64,000 nt of DNA from positions 4,292,040-4,356,039 of the forward strand of contig CP070815.1 in NCBI GenBank assembly GCA_020344215.1. The letters are read 5' to 3'. The translations under genes and the position numbers were made by a program. The notes under the pieces were generated by a model. The model was not told the DNA's origin. It did no database searches and saw only the letters and a list, made by a program, of their open reading frames with translations. This document shows, piece after piece, positions 16,195 through 24,170 of the stretch. Every line of letters begins with the position of its first letter. Within the stretch, counting starts at the first letter, position 1. The stretch comes from Gemmatimonadota bacterium (GTDB lineage: Bacteria > Gemmatimonadota > Gemmatimonadetes > Palauibacterales > KS3-K002).

Positions 16195-16410
16195 ATGAAG
16201 GTTTTCAGCCCGAACGAGATCGCCGAAACCGCTGCTGGCAACAAGTACCTCGGGGTGCTCGTGGCGGCGCGCTATGCCCGCGAGGTCAACGCCCTTCGAC
16301 TCGGCACGTCCCCGTACGGACCGGAAAAGCTGACGACGAGAGCGCTCGTTGAGCTGAGTTCCGGCCAGATAGAATTTCGCTTGGTGAAACGGCGCCGCGC
16401 GGCGTCGTAG
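16195..16410 (+). CDS. rpoZ: DNA-directed RNA polymerase omega subunit
   Basis: The 71-residue protein is short for omega but keeps the core pattern: NKYLGVLVAARYAREVN, the helix in which the usual signature is NRFELVLLAAKRAREL, then TTRALVELSSGQIEF. Omega helps beta-prime fold and assemble. The identification relies both on this helix and on its position between gmk and coaBC, the usual place. It ends in TAG, and coaBC begins eight bases later. Confidence 0.8.
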   Translation: MKVFSPNEIAETAAGNKYLGVLVAARYAREVNALRLGTSPYGPEKLTTRALVELSSGQIEFRLVKRRRAAS

Positions 16411-16418
16411 GCTTGCCT

Positions 16419-17621
16419 ATGCGCCCGTTCGACGAAAAGCGGGTGCTCGTCGGCGTATCCGGTGGGATCGCCGCCTACAAGACGGCGGAGTTGGTGCGCC
16501 GGATCCTTCAGGCGGGCTCTGAGGTCCAGGTCATCCTGACAAGCAGTGGGGCGCGGTTCGTCGGACCCACGACGTTCGAGGGTCTGACGGGTCGGCCCGT
16601 GCATCAATCGCTTTGGGACGGAGCGCTCCAGCACATCGAGTTGGGCCGCTGGGCGGATGCTATCGTCGTCGCACCGGCCACCGCCAACATCATCGCCAAG
16701 CTGGCGGGTGGTATTGCCGACGACCTCCTGACCACGACCCTGCTGGCCGCGCCACGGCGCGCGCTGCTCGCCCCTGCTATGAACACGCGCATGTTCGAGC
16801 ATCCAGCGACGCAGCGTAACCTGGAGACGTTGCAAGAGTACGGGCACGAGCTTGTCGGGCCGGCGTTCGGCGGGCTGGCGGAAGGTGAGGAAGGCTGGGG
16901 GCGCATGGTCGAGCCCGACGTAATCCTCGCCTACATCGGTCGGCAGCTAGAGGGCGAGAGCCGCTGGCGCGGCATGCGCGTGGTGGTTACATCGGGCCCG
17001 ACCTGGGAGCCCGTCGACTCGGTGCGCTTCATCGGGAACCGTTCTTCGGGGCGTATGGGCCACGCCGTCGCAGCCGCTGCCTGGCGGCGTGGCGCCGACG
17101 TGGTACTCATCACCGGGCCGTCGCACGTTCCGGCGCCGCCGGAGATCGCCGACGTTCGGTCGGTGGAGACGGCCGAGGAGATGGGGGTCGCGTTGGGCGA
17201 AGCGCTGGCCGACGCCTCCGCCGTTTTCATGGCCGCTGCGGTCGCCGATTTTCGTCCGAGTGTTACCGAGGAAGGGAAGATCCGCCGCTCCAGCGGGCTG
17301 GCGTCGATCGCGGTCGAGCCCTGTCCCGATCTGCTTGCTGCGGCGCGGACGCGAGCCCCCGAGGGTTGTGTGATGGTTGCGTTCGCCGTCGAACTTGGCG
17401 AGGGTGGAGTAGATTCGGCGCGCGGCAAGCTCGAGGCGAAGGGCGCTGACCTCATCGTTCTCAACGATCCAAGTGAGCCGGGCGCCGGGTTCGAGGTCGA
17501 GACCAACCGGGTTACGATAATCGATGCGTCAGGGGCCGCCGAAACGCTGCCTCAGATGCTTAAGACGGAAGTAGCCGACGAGATCCTCGATCGAGCGGAG
17601 AGACTCCTGCCGGGTGAGTGA
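16419..17621 (+). CDS. coaBC: Bifunctional phosphopantothenoylcysteine decarboxylase / phosphopantothenate-cysteine ligase
   Basis: The 400-residue enzyme carries two steps of coenzyme A synthesis. The N-terminal CoaC flavoprotein part shows GVSGGIAAYKTAELVR, the catalytic His in LQHIELGRWAD, and PAMNTRMFEHPA. The C-terminal CoaB part (from about 185) has VTSGPTWEPVDSVRFIGNRSSGRMG and the LIVLNDPS motif. I chose ATG 16419 over TTG 16413; neither has a strong ribosome site. The stop is overlapped by the next gene by 8 bases, where priA is often found in other genomes. Confidence 0.94.
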   Translation: MRPFDEKRVLVGVSGGIAAYKTAELVRRILQAGSEVQVILTSSGARFVGPTTFEGLTGRPVHQSLWDGALQHIELGRWADAIVVAPATANIIAKLAGGIADDLLTTTLLAAPRRALLAPAMNTRMFEHPATQRNLETLQEYGHELVGPAFGGLAEGEEGWGRMVEPDVILAYIGRQLEGESRWRGMRVVVTSGPTWEPVDSVRFIGNRSSGRMGHAVAAAAWRRGADVVLITGPSHVPAPPEIADVRSVETAEEMGVALGEALADASAVFMAAAVADFRPSVTEEGKIRRSSGLASIAVEPCPDLLAAARTRAPEGCVMVAFAVELGEGGVDSARGKLEAKGADLIVLNDPSEPGAGFEVETNRVTIIDASGAAETLPQMLKTEVADEILDRAERLLPGE

Positions 17622-18414
17622 CGGGGAAAGCACGCGCGAGCTTCTAGCCCGCTATCTGAGACAACGAGCCGAATTGGGGCAGCGCGAGCTGTACCTCGAG
17701 GGTTACACGGGTGCCGAGCTGCTCGAGCGGCTGTGCACGCCTACGGTCGCGGGTGTCGCGGGCAAAACGAGCGCGGCAGCGGTCGAGGCGCCTGCCGTTA
17801 GCGAGGCGCCCGCACCTGAGGTGGCGGCCGGCTCGGACGAATTCGAGGCGCTGCGTGTCGAGGTTCTTGCCTGCATCCGCTGTCGGTTGGCGGAAGGCCG
17901 CACCACCGTCGTCTTCGGCGAAGGTGATCCCCGCGCTGACCTGTTGGTGGTGGGTGAGGCGCCGGGCTACGAAGAGGATCGCTCGGGCCGGCCGTTCGTG
18001 GGTCCGGCAGGGAAGCTGCTGGACAAGATGCTGGCGGCCATCGGGTTCCGGCGTGACGAGGTCTTTATCTGCAACGTGCTCAAGTGCCGGCCGCCCAGCA
18101 ACCGCGATCCTGCGGCAGATGAAGTTGCGGCGTGCAGGCCTTATCTTCGGAAGCAGGTGGAGCTGGTGGCGCCGAAGGCGATCTGCGCCTTGGGCCGCTT
18201 CGCCGCCCAGACGGTCCTGGCCAGCGAGGCCTCGCTCACCCGGCTCCGGGGCGTGACGCACGAGTTCATGAGTATTCCAGTCGTTGTTACCTACCACCCC
18301 GCTGCGCTGCTGCGTAACCAGCAGTGGAAGCGGCCGGCCTGGGAGGATCTGAAGGTGCTACGCCGCATCTACGACGAGGCGGGCGGGCGAAAGCCGGGAG
18401 GCAACCGTGGCTGA
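17614..18414 (+). CDS. Uracil-DNA glycosylase, family 4 (iron-sulfur type)
   Basis: The 266-residue protein starts at GTG 17614. An N-terminal helical and alanine/proline-rich stretch (1-70) precedes the catalytic domain. Four cysteines expected for the [4Fe-4S] cluster are visible: CIRC near residue 88, one in NVLKCRPP and one in AACRPYL. The uracil pocket motif is GEAPGYEED and the second is VVVTYHPAALLRN. The enzyme excises uracil that arises from cytosine deamination. It overlaps coaBC and dnaB by 8 bases each, so it is built into this operon. Confidence 0.9.
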   Translation: MSDGESTRELLARYLRQRAELGQRELYLEGYTGAELLERLCTPTVAGVAGKTSAAAVEAPAVSEAPAPEVAAGSDEFEALRVEVLACIRCRLAEGRTTVVFGEGDPRADLLVVGEAPGYEEDRSGRPFVGPAGKLLDKMLAAIGFRRDEVFICNVLKCRPPSNRDPAADEVAACRPYLRKQVELVAPKAICALGRFAAQTVLASEASLTRLRGVTHEFMSIPVVVTYHPAALLRNQQWKRPAWEDLKVLRRIYDEAGGRKPGGNRG

Positions 18415-19822
18415 TTGGGTGCCGCCCGGCGAGCGGGCTTCGATGGCTGGTGTGCGGGCGTCCGACGCTTTTGCAGACAGACAGGCTCCCTGGTCGCCGG
18501 AGGCAGAGATCTCCGTGCTGGGCGGCATGCTGATCGACGCCGACGCCGTGGCCAAGGCGGTGGAGCTGGTCAACGACGGCATGTTCTACCGCGAGGCGAA
18601 CCGGCGGCTCTACCGGGCGATGAGGCGGCTGTTCGAGCGGGGCGAAGCGATCGACCCAGTTACGCTCACCGAGGAGCTGCGGAGCGGCGGCGAGTTGGAG
18701 TCGGTGGGTGGCCCGGCGTACCTGGCGGAGCTGATGGAGGCGGTGCCCACGGCCGCCAACATCGAGTACCACTGCAAGATCCTGCGTGACAGGGCGTTGC
18801 TGCGACGCCTGATCGAGGCGTCGACCGACACGATCCGCGACGTCTACGACGGTTCGGGCGACTCGGTTGAGGACACGATCGATCGTGCCGAGCAGAGGAT
18901 CTTCCAGATCTCGCAGGCAGGCCAGCGCAAGGGCTTCGTCTGGATCAAGGAGATCCTCTGGCCCGCCTTCGAGCACATCGAGAAGCTGCAGCAGGCCAAG
19001 GGCTCGGTGACCGGGGTGCCCAGCGGTTTTCCCGACCTCGACAATCTCACAGCCGGCTTTCAGCGGTCGGACCTGATCGTCGTCGCGGGCCGCCCGGCGA
19101 TGGGCAAGACTTCTCTCGTATTGAACGTCATCCAGCACGCTGCTATCGAGCACGGTACGCCCGTCGCCCTCTTCTCGCTGGAGATGTCGAAGGAAGCGGT
19201 CGTCCAGCGGTTGCTGTGTGCGGAAGGACAGGTCAACTCGTCGAACCTGCGCAGAGGGCGACTGAGCGAGCAGGAGTACATGCAGCTGGCGACGGCGGCG
19301 GGCCATCTGAACACGGCACCGATCTGGATCGACGACACGGCGGCGATTACGGCGGTCGAGCTCAGGGCGAAGGCGCGTCGGCTAAAGGCCGAGGTTGATC
19401 TTGGGTTGATCGTCGTGGACTACCTTCAGCTCATGCGTGGACCCCGGGCGGAGAGCCGCGTACAGGAGATCAGCGCGATCTCCGGGGCGCTCAAGGCGGT
19501 GGCGAAGGAACTCGGCGTGCCGCTGATCGCGCTGTCGCAGCTGTCACGCGCCCCCGAGCAGCGGACCGACCATAGGCCGCAACTTGCCGACCTGCGCGAG
19601 TCCGGTGCCATCGAGCAGGATGCCGACGTAGTCCTCTTCATTTACAGGCCTGAGGTGTATCGGCGCGATGAGGTCGGCCTGGAGGACGAGTCGGTCGAAG
19701 GGAAGGCCGAGCTGATCGTCGGCAAGCAGCGTAACGGACCCACCGGGACGATCGACCTCTTCTTCCGCAAGGAGTTCACGCGCTTCGAATCGATTTCTCG
19801 GCTGACGGCCGAGAGCGCTTGA
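18407..19822 (+). CDS. dnaB: Replicative DNA helicase DnaB
   Basis: The 471-residue helicase starts at GTG 18407. The N-terminal DnaG-interacting helical domain covers about 20-140. The RecA-like domain carries Walker A GRPAMGKTS (about 225), Walker B LIVVDYLQLM, and LSQLSRAPEQR, followed by the ESGAIEQDAD segment. It unwinds the duplex at the replication fork as a hexamer. No intein interrupts it, although DnaB is a common intein host. radA follows after a 47-base gap. Confidence 0.95.
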   Translation: MADWVPPGERASMAGVRASDAFADRQAPWSPEAEISVLGGMLIDADAVAKAVELVNDGMFYREANRRLYRAMRRLFERGEAIDPVTLTEELRSGGELESVGGPAYLAELMEAVPTAANIEYHCKILRDRALLRRLIEASTDTIRDVYDGSGDSVEDTIDRAEQRIFQISQAGQRKGFVWIKEILWPAFEHIEKLQQAKGSVTGVPSGFPDLDNLTAGFQRSDLIVVAGRPAMGKTSLVLNVIQHAAIEHGTPVALFSLEMSKEAVVQRLLCAEGQVNSSNLRRGRLSEQEYMQLATAAGHLNTAPIWIDDTAAITAVELRAKARRLKAEVDLGLIVVDYLQLMRGPRAESRVQEISAISGALKAVAKELGVPLIALSQLSRAPEQRTDHRPQLADLRESGAIEQDADVVLFIYRPEVYRRDEVGLEDESVEGKAELIVGKQRNGPTGTIDLFFRKEFTRFESISRLTAESA

Positions 19823-19869
19823 TGACAAGATTCATCTGGCTGCTCTTCCTGTCTGACTAGGTAGCCGCC

Positions 19870-21231
19870 TTGCCTAAGATCCGTACCGTCTATCTCTGCA
19901 CCGAGTGCGGCGGTGAATCCCACCGCTGGGAGGGCCAGTGTCCGCACTGCAAGGCGTGGAATACGCTGGTGGAAGAGCGCGTACGACCGGCGCCAGCGAC
20001 ACGCGGCGAGCGGGCGGCGGGTTCAGACGCGAGTGCTGTGGTGCTGGCGGATGTCCAGGGTGTCGAGCGGCCTCGCTGGCAAATCGGCCTGGCTGAGCTC
20101 GACTTCGTGTTGGGCGGCGGTGTTGTGCCGGGCTCGCTGGTTCTGCTTGGCGGCGAGCCGGGGATTGGGAAATCGACCTTGCTGCTGCAGGTCTCAGCAC
20201 GACTCTGCGGCGCGGGGCACAAGGTTCTGTACGTGTCAGGCGAAGAGTCGGCGTACCAGGTGAAGCTTCGAGCGGAGCGGTTGCCGGAAGCCACCGACGA
20301 CGTATTGGTGCTCGCCGAGACGTCGGCCGAGCTGGTGATCGATCGAGTTGACCAGATCGAGCCGGACGTGTTGGTGATCGACTCGGTCCAGACGCTCTAC
20401 ACGGAGCGGTTGGAGAGCGCACCTGGCAGCGTGGCCCAGGTTCGCGAGGTCGCCGCCGTGCTTCAACGCCTGGCGAAGCGGCGTGAGATGGCGGCGTTCA
20501 TCGTCGGGCACGTGACGAAAGAGGGTGGGATCGCGGGGCCGAAGACGCTCGAGCATATCGTCGACGTCGTCCTCTACTTCGAGTCACCTACGGGGCTCGA
20601 CCATCGTATCGTCCGCGGGACGAAGAACCGGTTCGGCGCCGCCGACGAGATCGCGCTGTTCCGCATGGGCGCTCAGGGCCTCGAGCCGGTGGACAACCCG
20701 TCGGCGATGTTCCTGCAGGGGCGTCCGGATCGGGCGAGCGGCTCGGCTGTGGTCGCGGCGCTCGAGGGCACGCGGCCGCTGCTGGTTGAGGTACAGGCGC
20801 TGGTCAACAAATCGGTCTACGGCTCACCGCAACGCGTGGCCACCGGTTTCGATGGCCGACGTCTAGCACTGCTCCTGGCGGTTCTCGAGCGGCGTGCGCG
20901 GCTCCGGACCTCCGACTTAGATGTCTTCCTCAACGTAGTCGGCGGCCTGCGGCTGAGTGAGCCGGCCACCGATCTTGGGGTCATTGCGGCCGTCGCGTCG
21001 GCGATCCGCGACGTCATGCTCGATCCTGAAGCGGTGTTCGTTGGTGAGGTCGGCTTGGGCGGCGAGGTCCGGCCGGTGCGGCAGCTGGAACGCCGCCTGG
21101 GTGAAGCAGGGCGGCTCGGGTTCAAGCGTGCGTTCCTCGCTCGCTCGTCGGAGATCGCAGAGAAGGGCGCGCCGGTTGCACTCGAGAAGGTGCCAGATGT
21201 CGGGCGGCTGATCGATGTCCTCTTCGGCTAG
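19870..21231 (+). CDS. radA: DNA repair protein RadA
   Basis: The 453-residue protein starts at TTG 19870. The zinc finger CTECGG...CPHC lies at 10-30, Walker A GGEPGIGKSTLL at about 95, the RadA-specific KNRFG motif near 255, and a Lon-like C-terminal domain after about 280. RadA is a DnaB-like helicase that promotes branch migration in recombination; here it lies directly after dnaB. The 3' end overlaps ispD by 17 bases. Confidence 0.95.
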   Translation: MPKIRTVYLCTECGGESHRWEGQCPHCKAWNTLVEERVRPAPATRGERAAGSDASAVVLADVQGVERPRWQIGLAELDFVLGGGVVPGSLVLLGGEPGIGKSTLLLQVSARLCGAGHKVLYVSGEESAYQVKLRAERLPEATDDVLVLAETSAELVIDRVDQIEPDVLVIDSVQTLYTERLESAPGSVAQVREVAAVLQRLAKRREMAAFIVGHVTKEGGIAGPKTLEHIVDVVLYFESPTGLDHRIVRGTKNRFGAADEIALFRMGAQGLEPVDNPSAMFLQGRPDRASGSAVVAALEGTRPLLVEVQALVNKSVYGSPQRVATGFDGRRLALLLAVLERRARLRTSDLDVFLNVVGGLRLSEPATDLGVIAAVASAIRDVMLDPEAVFVGEVGLGGEVRPVRQLERRLGEAGRLGFKRAFLARSSEIAEKGAPVALEKVPDVGRLIDVLFG

Positions 21232-21937
21232 CAACTGGGCGGTCATCGTCGCTGCCGGGCGCGGGAGACGCTTCGGCTCCGGCGCACCGAAGCAATTCAC
21301 GCCACTGGCTGGCAAGCCGCTGGTTCTCTGGGCCGTCGATGCGTTCCGCAGTCACCGCTCGTTCAGCGGCGTGACCGTTGTGCTTCCGCGGGAGTTTGTC
21401 GATCAGCCGCCGGCCTGGTTGCAGGATCTGGTCTCCGGAGGTGTGATCCTTGCCGCCGGCGGTGCCGAGCGCACGGATTCGGTGAGGCACGGGCTGGCGA
21501 CGGTGCCGGAACAGGTCGAACTGGTCGCTGTGCACGACGGCGCCCGCCCGCTGATCAGCGGCGGGGACATCAGCCGAGTCGTCGAGAAGGCCGGTCCGCG
21601 GCGCGGAGCGATAGCGGCGCGGCGCGTGGCCGACTCGCTGAAGGTGGCGGACGCGGAAGGGCGCATGCTGCGCGCAGTCAGCCGCGAGAACCTGTGGCGT
21701 GCCGAAACGCCTCAGGTCTTTCCGCGCGAATTGATCGTGGAGATACATCGCAGGGCGGAATCCGAGGGGGTCGTAGCATCCGACTGCGCCGGACTGTGTG
21801 AGCGCTACGGCGTCGACGTCGTGCTCGTGGAGATCGATGCTCCTAACCCCAAGGTGACGCGCCGGCGTGACCTCCAGTTCGTCGAGGCGATGCTGGCACA
21901 GCAAGGTCGAGCGGCCGGTGGCGCGGCGAACGGCTGA
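21215..21937 (+). CDS. ispD: 2-C-methyl-D-erythritol 4-phosphate cytidylyltransferase
   Basis: The 240-residue enzyme transfers CMP to methylerythritol phosphate, the third step of the MEP isoprenoid route. The nucleotide-binding loop AAGRGRRFGSGAPKQF is at about 12-27. VHDGARPLI and the C-terminal signature region around KVTRRRDL are also present. ATG 21215 lies within the radA end. ispF does not follow directly, so the rest of the MEP pathway is elsewhere. Confidence 0.93.
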   Translation: MSSSASNWAVIVAAGRGRRFGSGAPKQFTPLAGKPLVLWAVDAFRSHRSFSGVTVVLPREFVDQPPAWLQDLVSGGVILAAGGAERTDSVRHGLATVPEQVELVAVHDGARPLISGGDISRVVEKAGPRRGAIAARRVADSLKVADAEGRMLRAVSRENLWRAETPQVFPRELIVEIHRRAESEGVVASDCAGLCERYGVDVVLVEIDAPNPKVTRRRDLQFVEAMLAQQGRAAGGAANG

Positions 21938-21939
21938 CA

Positions 21940-22608
21940 ATGCGACCGCAGGTCATCCCGGCGCGAAGCGAGGCTGAACGGGAGCTCGCCGCCTCCCGCG
22001 CCGCGGAGGTCTTGAGGGAAGGCGGGCTGGTCGTTCACCCGACGGAAACCGTCTATGGGATCGGCGGGGATGGCTCGCCGGAGAACAACCGGCTCGTTTC
22101 CAGGGTAAAGTGTCGCGAGCCGGAGAAACCACTCATCCTGCTCACGCCCAGTATCGAGGTATTGCACGGCCGATTCCCGGACCTCGATTGGCCCCCTGAA
22201 GCCGATAGACTGGCTCAGCGGTTCTGGCCGGGCCCGCTGACCCTGGTGGTTCGCTGCCCGGGCGCGTCGGCCGGCCTGCTTGGGCCCAATCAGGGGCTGG
22301 CGGTTCGTCTCAGCCCCGACCCGACGGTCGCTGCGATACTGGCGCATTGGCGGCGGCCGATGACGTCGAGCAGCGCGAACCTGACCGGTGGTGAGCCGGC
22401 CCGAACCATCGACGATGCCCTCGAGCTATTCGGCGAAAGGCCCGACCTGATTGACCTCGACCGGCCGATCATAGCCGTTGACGCCGGCACGACGAAGGGA
22501 GCGCTCCCGTCGACGATCGTCAGTTTCCTCGATCGGCCGCCCCGCTTGCTGAGGGAGGGGCCGGTGAGTCGCGAGGAGTTGGAGGTCTCCTTGTCGGAGC
22601 TCGAATAG
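21940..22608 (+). CDS. tsaC: Threonylcarbamoyl-AMP synthase (Sua5/YrdC/TsaC)
   Basis: The 222-residue protein makes threonylcarbamoyl-AMP from threonine, bicarbonate and ATP for t6A modification of tRNA. Signatures are GLVVHPTETVYGIGGD near residue 30, KCREPEKPL, and the SSANLTGG segment near 145. It lacks the extra C-terminal Sua5 domain and therefore is of the YrdC/TsaC length. It begins two bases after the ispD stop. Confidence 0.9.
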   Translation: MRPQVIPARSEAERELAASRAAEVLREGGLVVHPTETVYGIGGDGSPENNRLVSRVKCREPEKPLILLTPSIEVLHGRFPDLDWPPEADRLAQRFWPGPLTLVVRCPGASAGLLGPNQGLAVRLSPDPTVAAILAHWRRPMTSSSANLTGGEPARTIDDALELFGERPDLIDLDRPIIAVDAGTTKGALPSTIVSFLDRPPRLLREGPVSREELEVSLSELE

Positions 22609-22620
22609 AACGCGCATACG

Positions 22621-23106
22621 ATGCCGAATGACCAGCCGACCACCTACAACATCCTGTTCGTCTGCACGGGTAACACCTGCCGCAGCCCGCTGGCGGAGGT
22701 GATCACACGGCGGGCACTCGCACTGCGCGGCTGGGACCACGTGCACGTCGACTCGGCGGGCACCTCGGCCGTCTGGGACGCGCCGGCTTCCGCAGGGTCG
22801 CTTGCCGCCGCTGCCGAAATCGGGCTCGACCTCTCGGGCCACCGCTCGCAGCCGCTGACGCGCGAGCTGGTCCAGCGTGCGGATATCATTCTCGGCATGA
22901 CTCCCAGCCACGTGCACGCGGTGGAAGCAATGGGCGAGGACGCCAAGGTCTCACTCCTGAGTGAGACCATCAGCGGCCCGGAAGCGGGTGAGCCGATCGC
23001 CGACCCGATCGGAGGGGCTCCGCAAGAGTACGCGGAAGCCCGCGACAGGATCTCCCGCGCCGTGGCTGGCTTGCTCGAACGGCTCTCCGCCATACTCTCA
23101 CCGTGA
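22621..23106 (+). CDS. Low-molecular-weight protein-tyrosine phosphatase
   Basis: The 161-residue enzyme carries the P-loop VCTGNTCRS (CX5R, catalytic Cys at about 16) near the N-terminus. A DP pair in IADPIGG near residue 125 provides the general acid. This is the LMW-PTP fold; some relatives act on arginine phosphate or arsenate, and the threonine inside the CTGNTC loop matches the YwlE-like arginine phosphatase variant. Which substrate applies cannot be settled. It ends the run that began with yicC. Confidence 0.87.
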   Translation: MPNDQPTTYNILFVCTGNTCRSPLAEVITRRALALRGWDHVHVDSAGTSAVWDAPASAGSLAAAAEIGLDLSGHRSQPLTRELVQRADIILGMTPSHVHAVEAMGEDAKVSLLSETISGPEAGEPIADPIGGAPQEYAEARDRISRAVAGLLERLSAILSP

Positions 23107-23258
23107 CAGCACGCGGCCTCGACGCACTTCTCAGCGCCCCCGCCCAATACTCGCTTTCGCCGACGCCGTAAAACGCTGCGATGGGCGCTCTCGACATCGA
23201 CGCCTCGAGTCCTTCGGTTCGCGCTCCTTCACACCCGCCACCGGAGGCGGCGGGGTCG

Positions 23259-24032
23259 CTAGAAGATGATCGAGGAGCATGTCAGCCCGCCGCCGGCCTT
23301 GTGCGCCTCCGAGATGTCGATCTCCAGGGTCTCGAATCCGGCCAGCTCGATCCGCTCGCGGGTCTCTGGAGCTCCCACGGGTACCAACACCACCCCATTC
23401 ATCGAAAGACAGTTCGCCGCCTGGGCCTCGCCACGCGAGACCGCGATTCTCCTGTAGCTGGTGAACACGCTTTCGTCGACGTGACCGGGAAGGTAAGCGA
23501 CGACGTCACCACCAAGGTGGGTGCAGGCCGATTTCAGGTGTAGGATGCCGCTGACTTCGACAGGCACGATCTCGTAGCCGCCGCCGGAGAGAATGGCCTG
23601 CAGTTGTCTTACCGCAGCGCGGCTGGTGCGGCGCGTCAGACCTACGTACAAACGATCATCGATCCGCAGGACATCACCGCCATCGAGCGTCGCTGGGGGT
23701 CGGATGTGCTGCACGACCTTCAGGTCGCGTAGAGTCCTCTCCACCGCAGCCGTCTCGCCACGCCGCGACTCGGCCCCGGGAGCGGTGATGACCGCCTTGT
23801 CGCCCAATACCAGCGCTGTGTCCTCGACGAAGCAGCAGTCGGGGAAGCGGTCGTCGGCTGCGATTCGGATGAGGCTGAGCCCCACGTCTTCCAGGACCTG
23901 ACAGTAGCGCTCATGCTGTTCTCGAGCCCGCGCGACATCGATTGGCTTAGTGGTCTCGTGAGGAATTATCGCCCTGTCGAATGTGGCCGGTACCCCCCTC
24001 ACGATGGCGTGTGCGCCACTAGGCGTACGCAC
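23259..24032 (-). CDS. Dimethylarginine dimethylaminohydrolase (DDAH) family amidinohydrolase
   Basis: The 257-residue protein from GTG 24032 has the guanidino-modifying-enzyme fold. Key motifs are DCCFVEDTA (substrate aspartates), the catalytic His in LHLKSACTHLG, and the nucleophilic Cys at the very end in GGLTCSSIIF. DDAH converts methylated arginine to citrulline and dimethylamine. Close relatives act on arginine or other guanidines, so substrate assignment is probable, not certain. It stands on the minus strand, convergent with the phosphatase gene and divergent from the tricorn remnant. Confidence 0.87.
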   Translation of the reverse strand: MRTPSGAHAIVRGVPATFDRAIIPHETTKPIDVARAREQHERYCQVLEDVGLSLIRIAADDRFPDCCFVEDTALVLGDKAVITAPGAESRRGETAAVERTLRDLKVVQHIRPPATLDGGDVLRIDDRLYVGLTRRTSRAAVRQLQAILSGGGYEIVPVEVSGILHLKSACTHLGGDVVAYLPGHVDESVFTSYRRIAVSRGEAQAANCLSMNGVVLVPVGAPETRERIELAGFETLEIDISEAHKAGGGLTCSSIIF

Positions 24033-24170
24033 GGGAAGCGCTCCTTTGCTGGACAGAAATGCAGCCGCTTCGTGCCCCCACGAATATGTCGCTGGCGGGC
24101 CGGCGTCAAACGCATTGCTCCAGCGAATGCGTCGCCGCTACTTTCAAACCCCGCACCAAGCGCCCCCGCG

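Noticed and set aside
23235-23250. CCGCC/GGCGG hairpin between the phosphatase and DDAH genes as a terminator
   Set aside because: The stem has only five pairs and no T-run on either strand.
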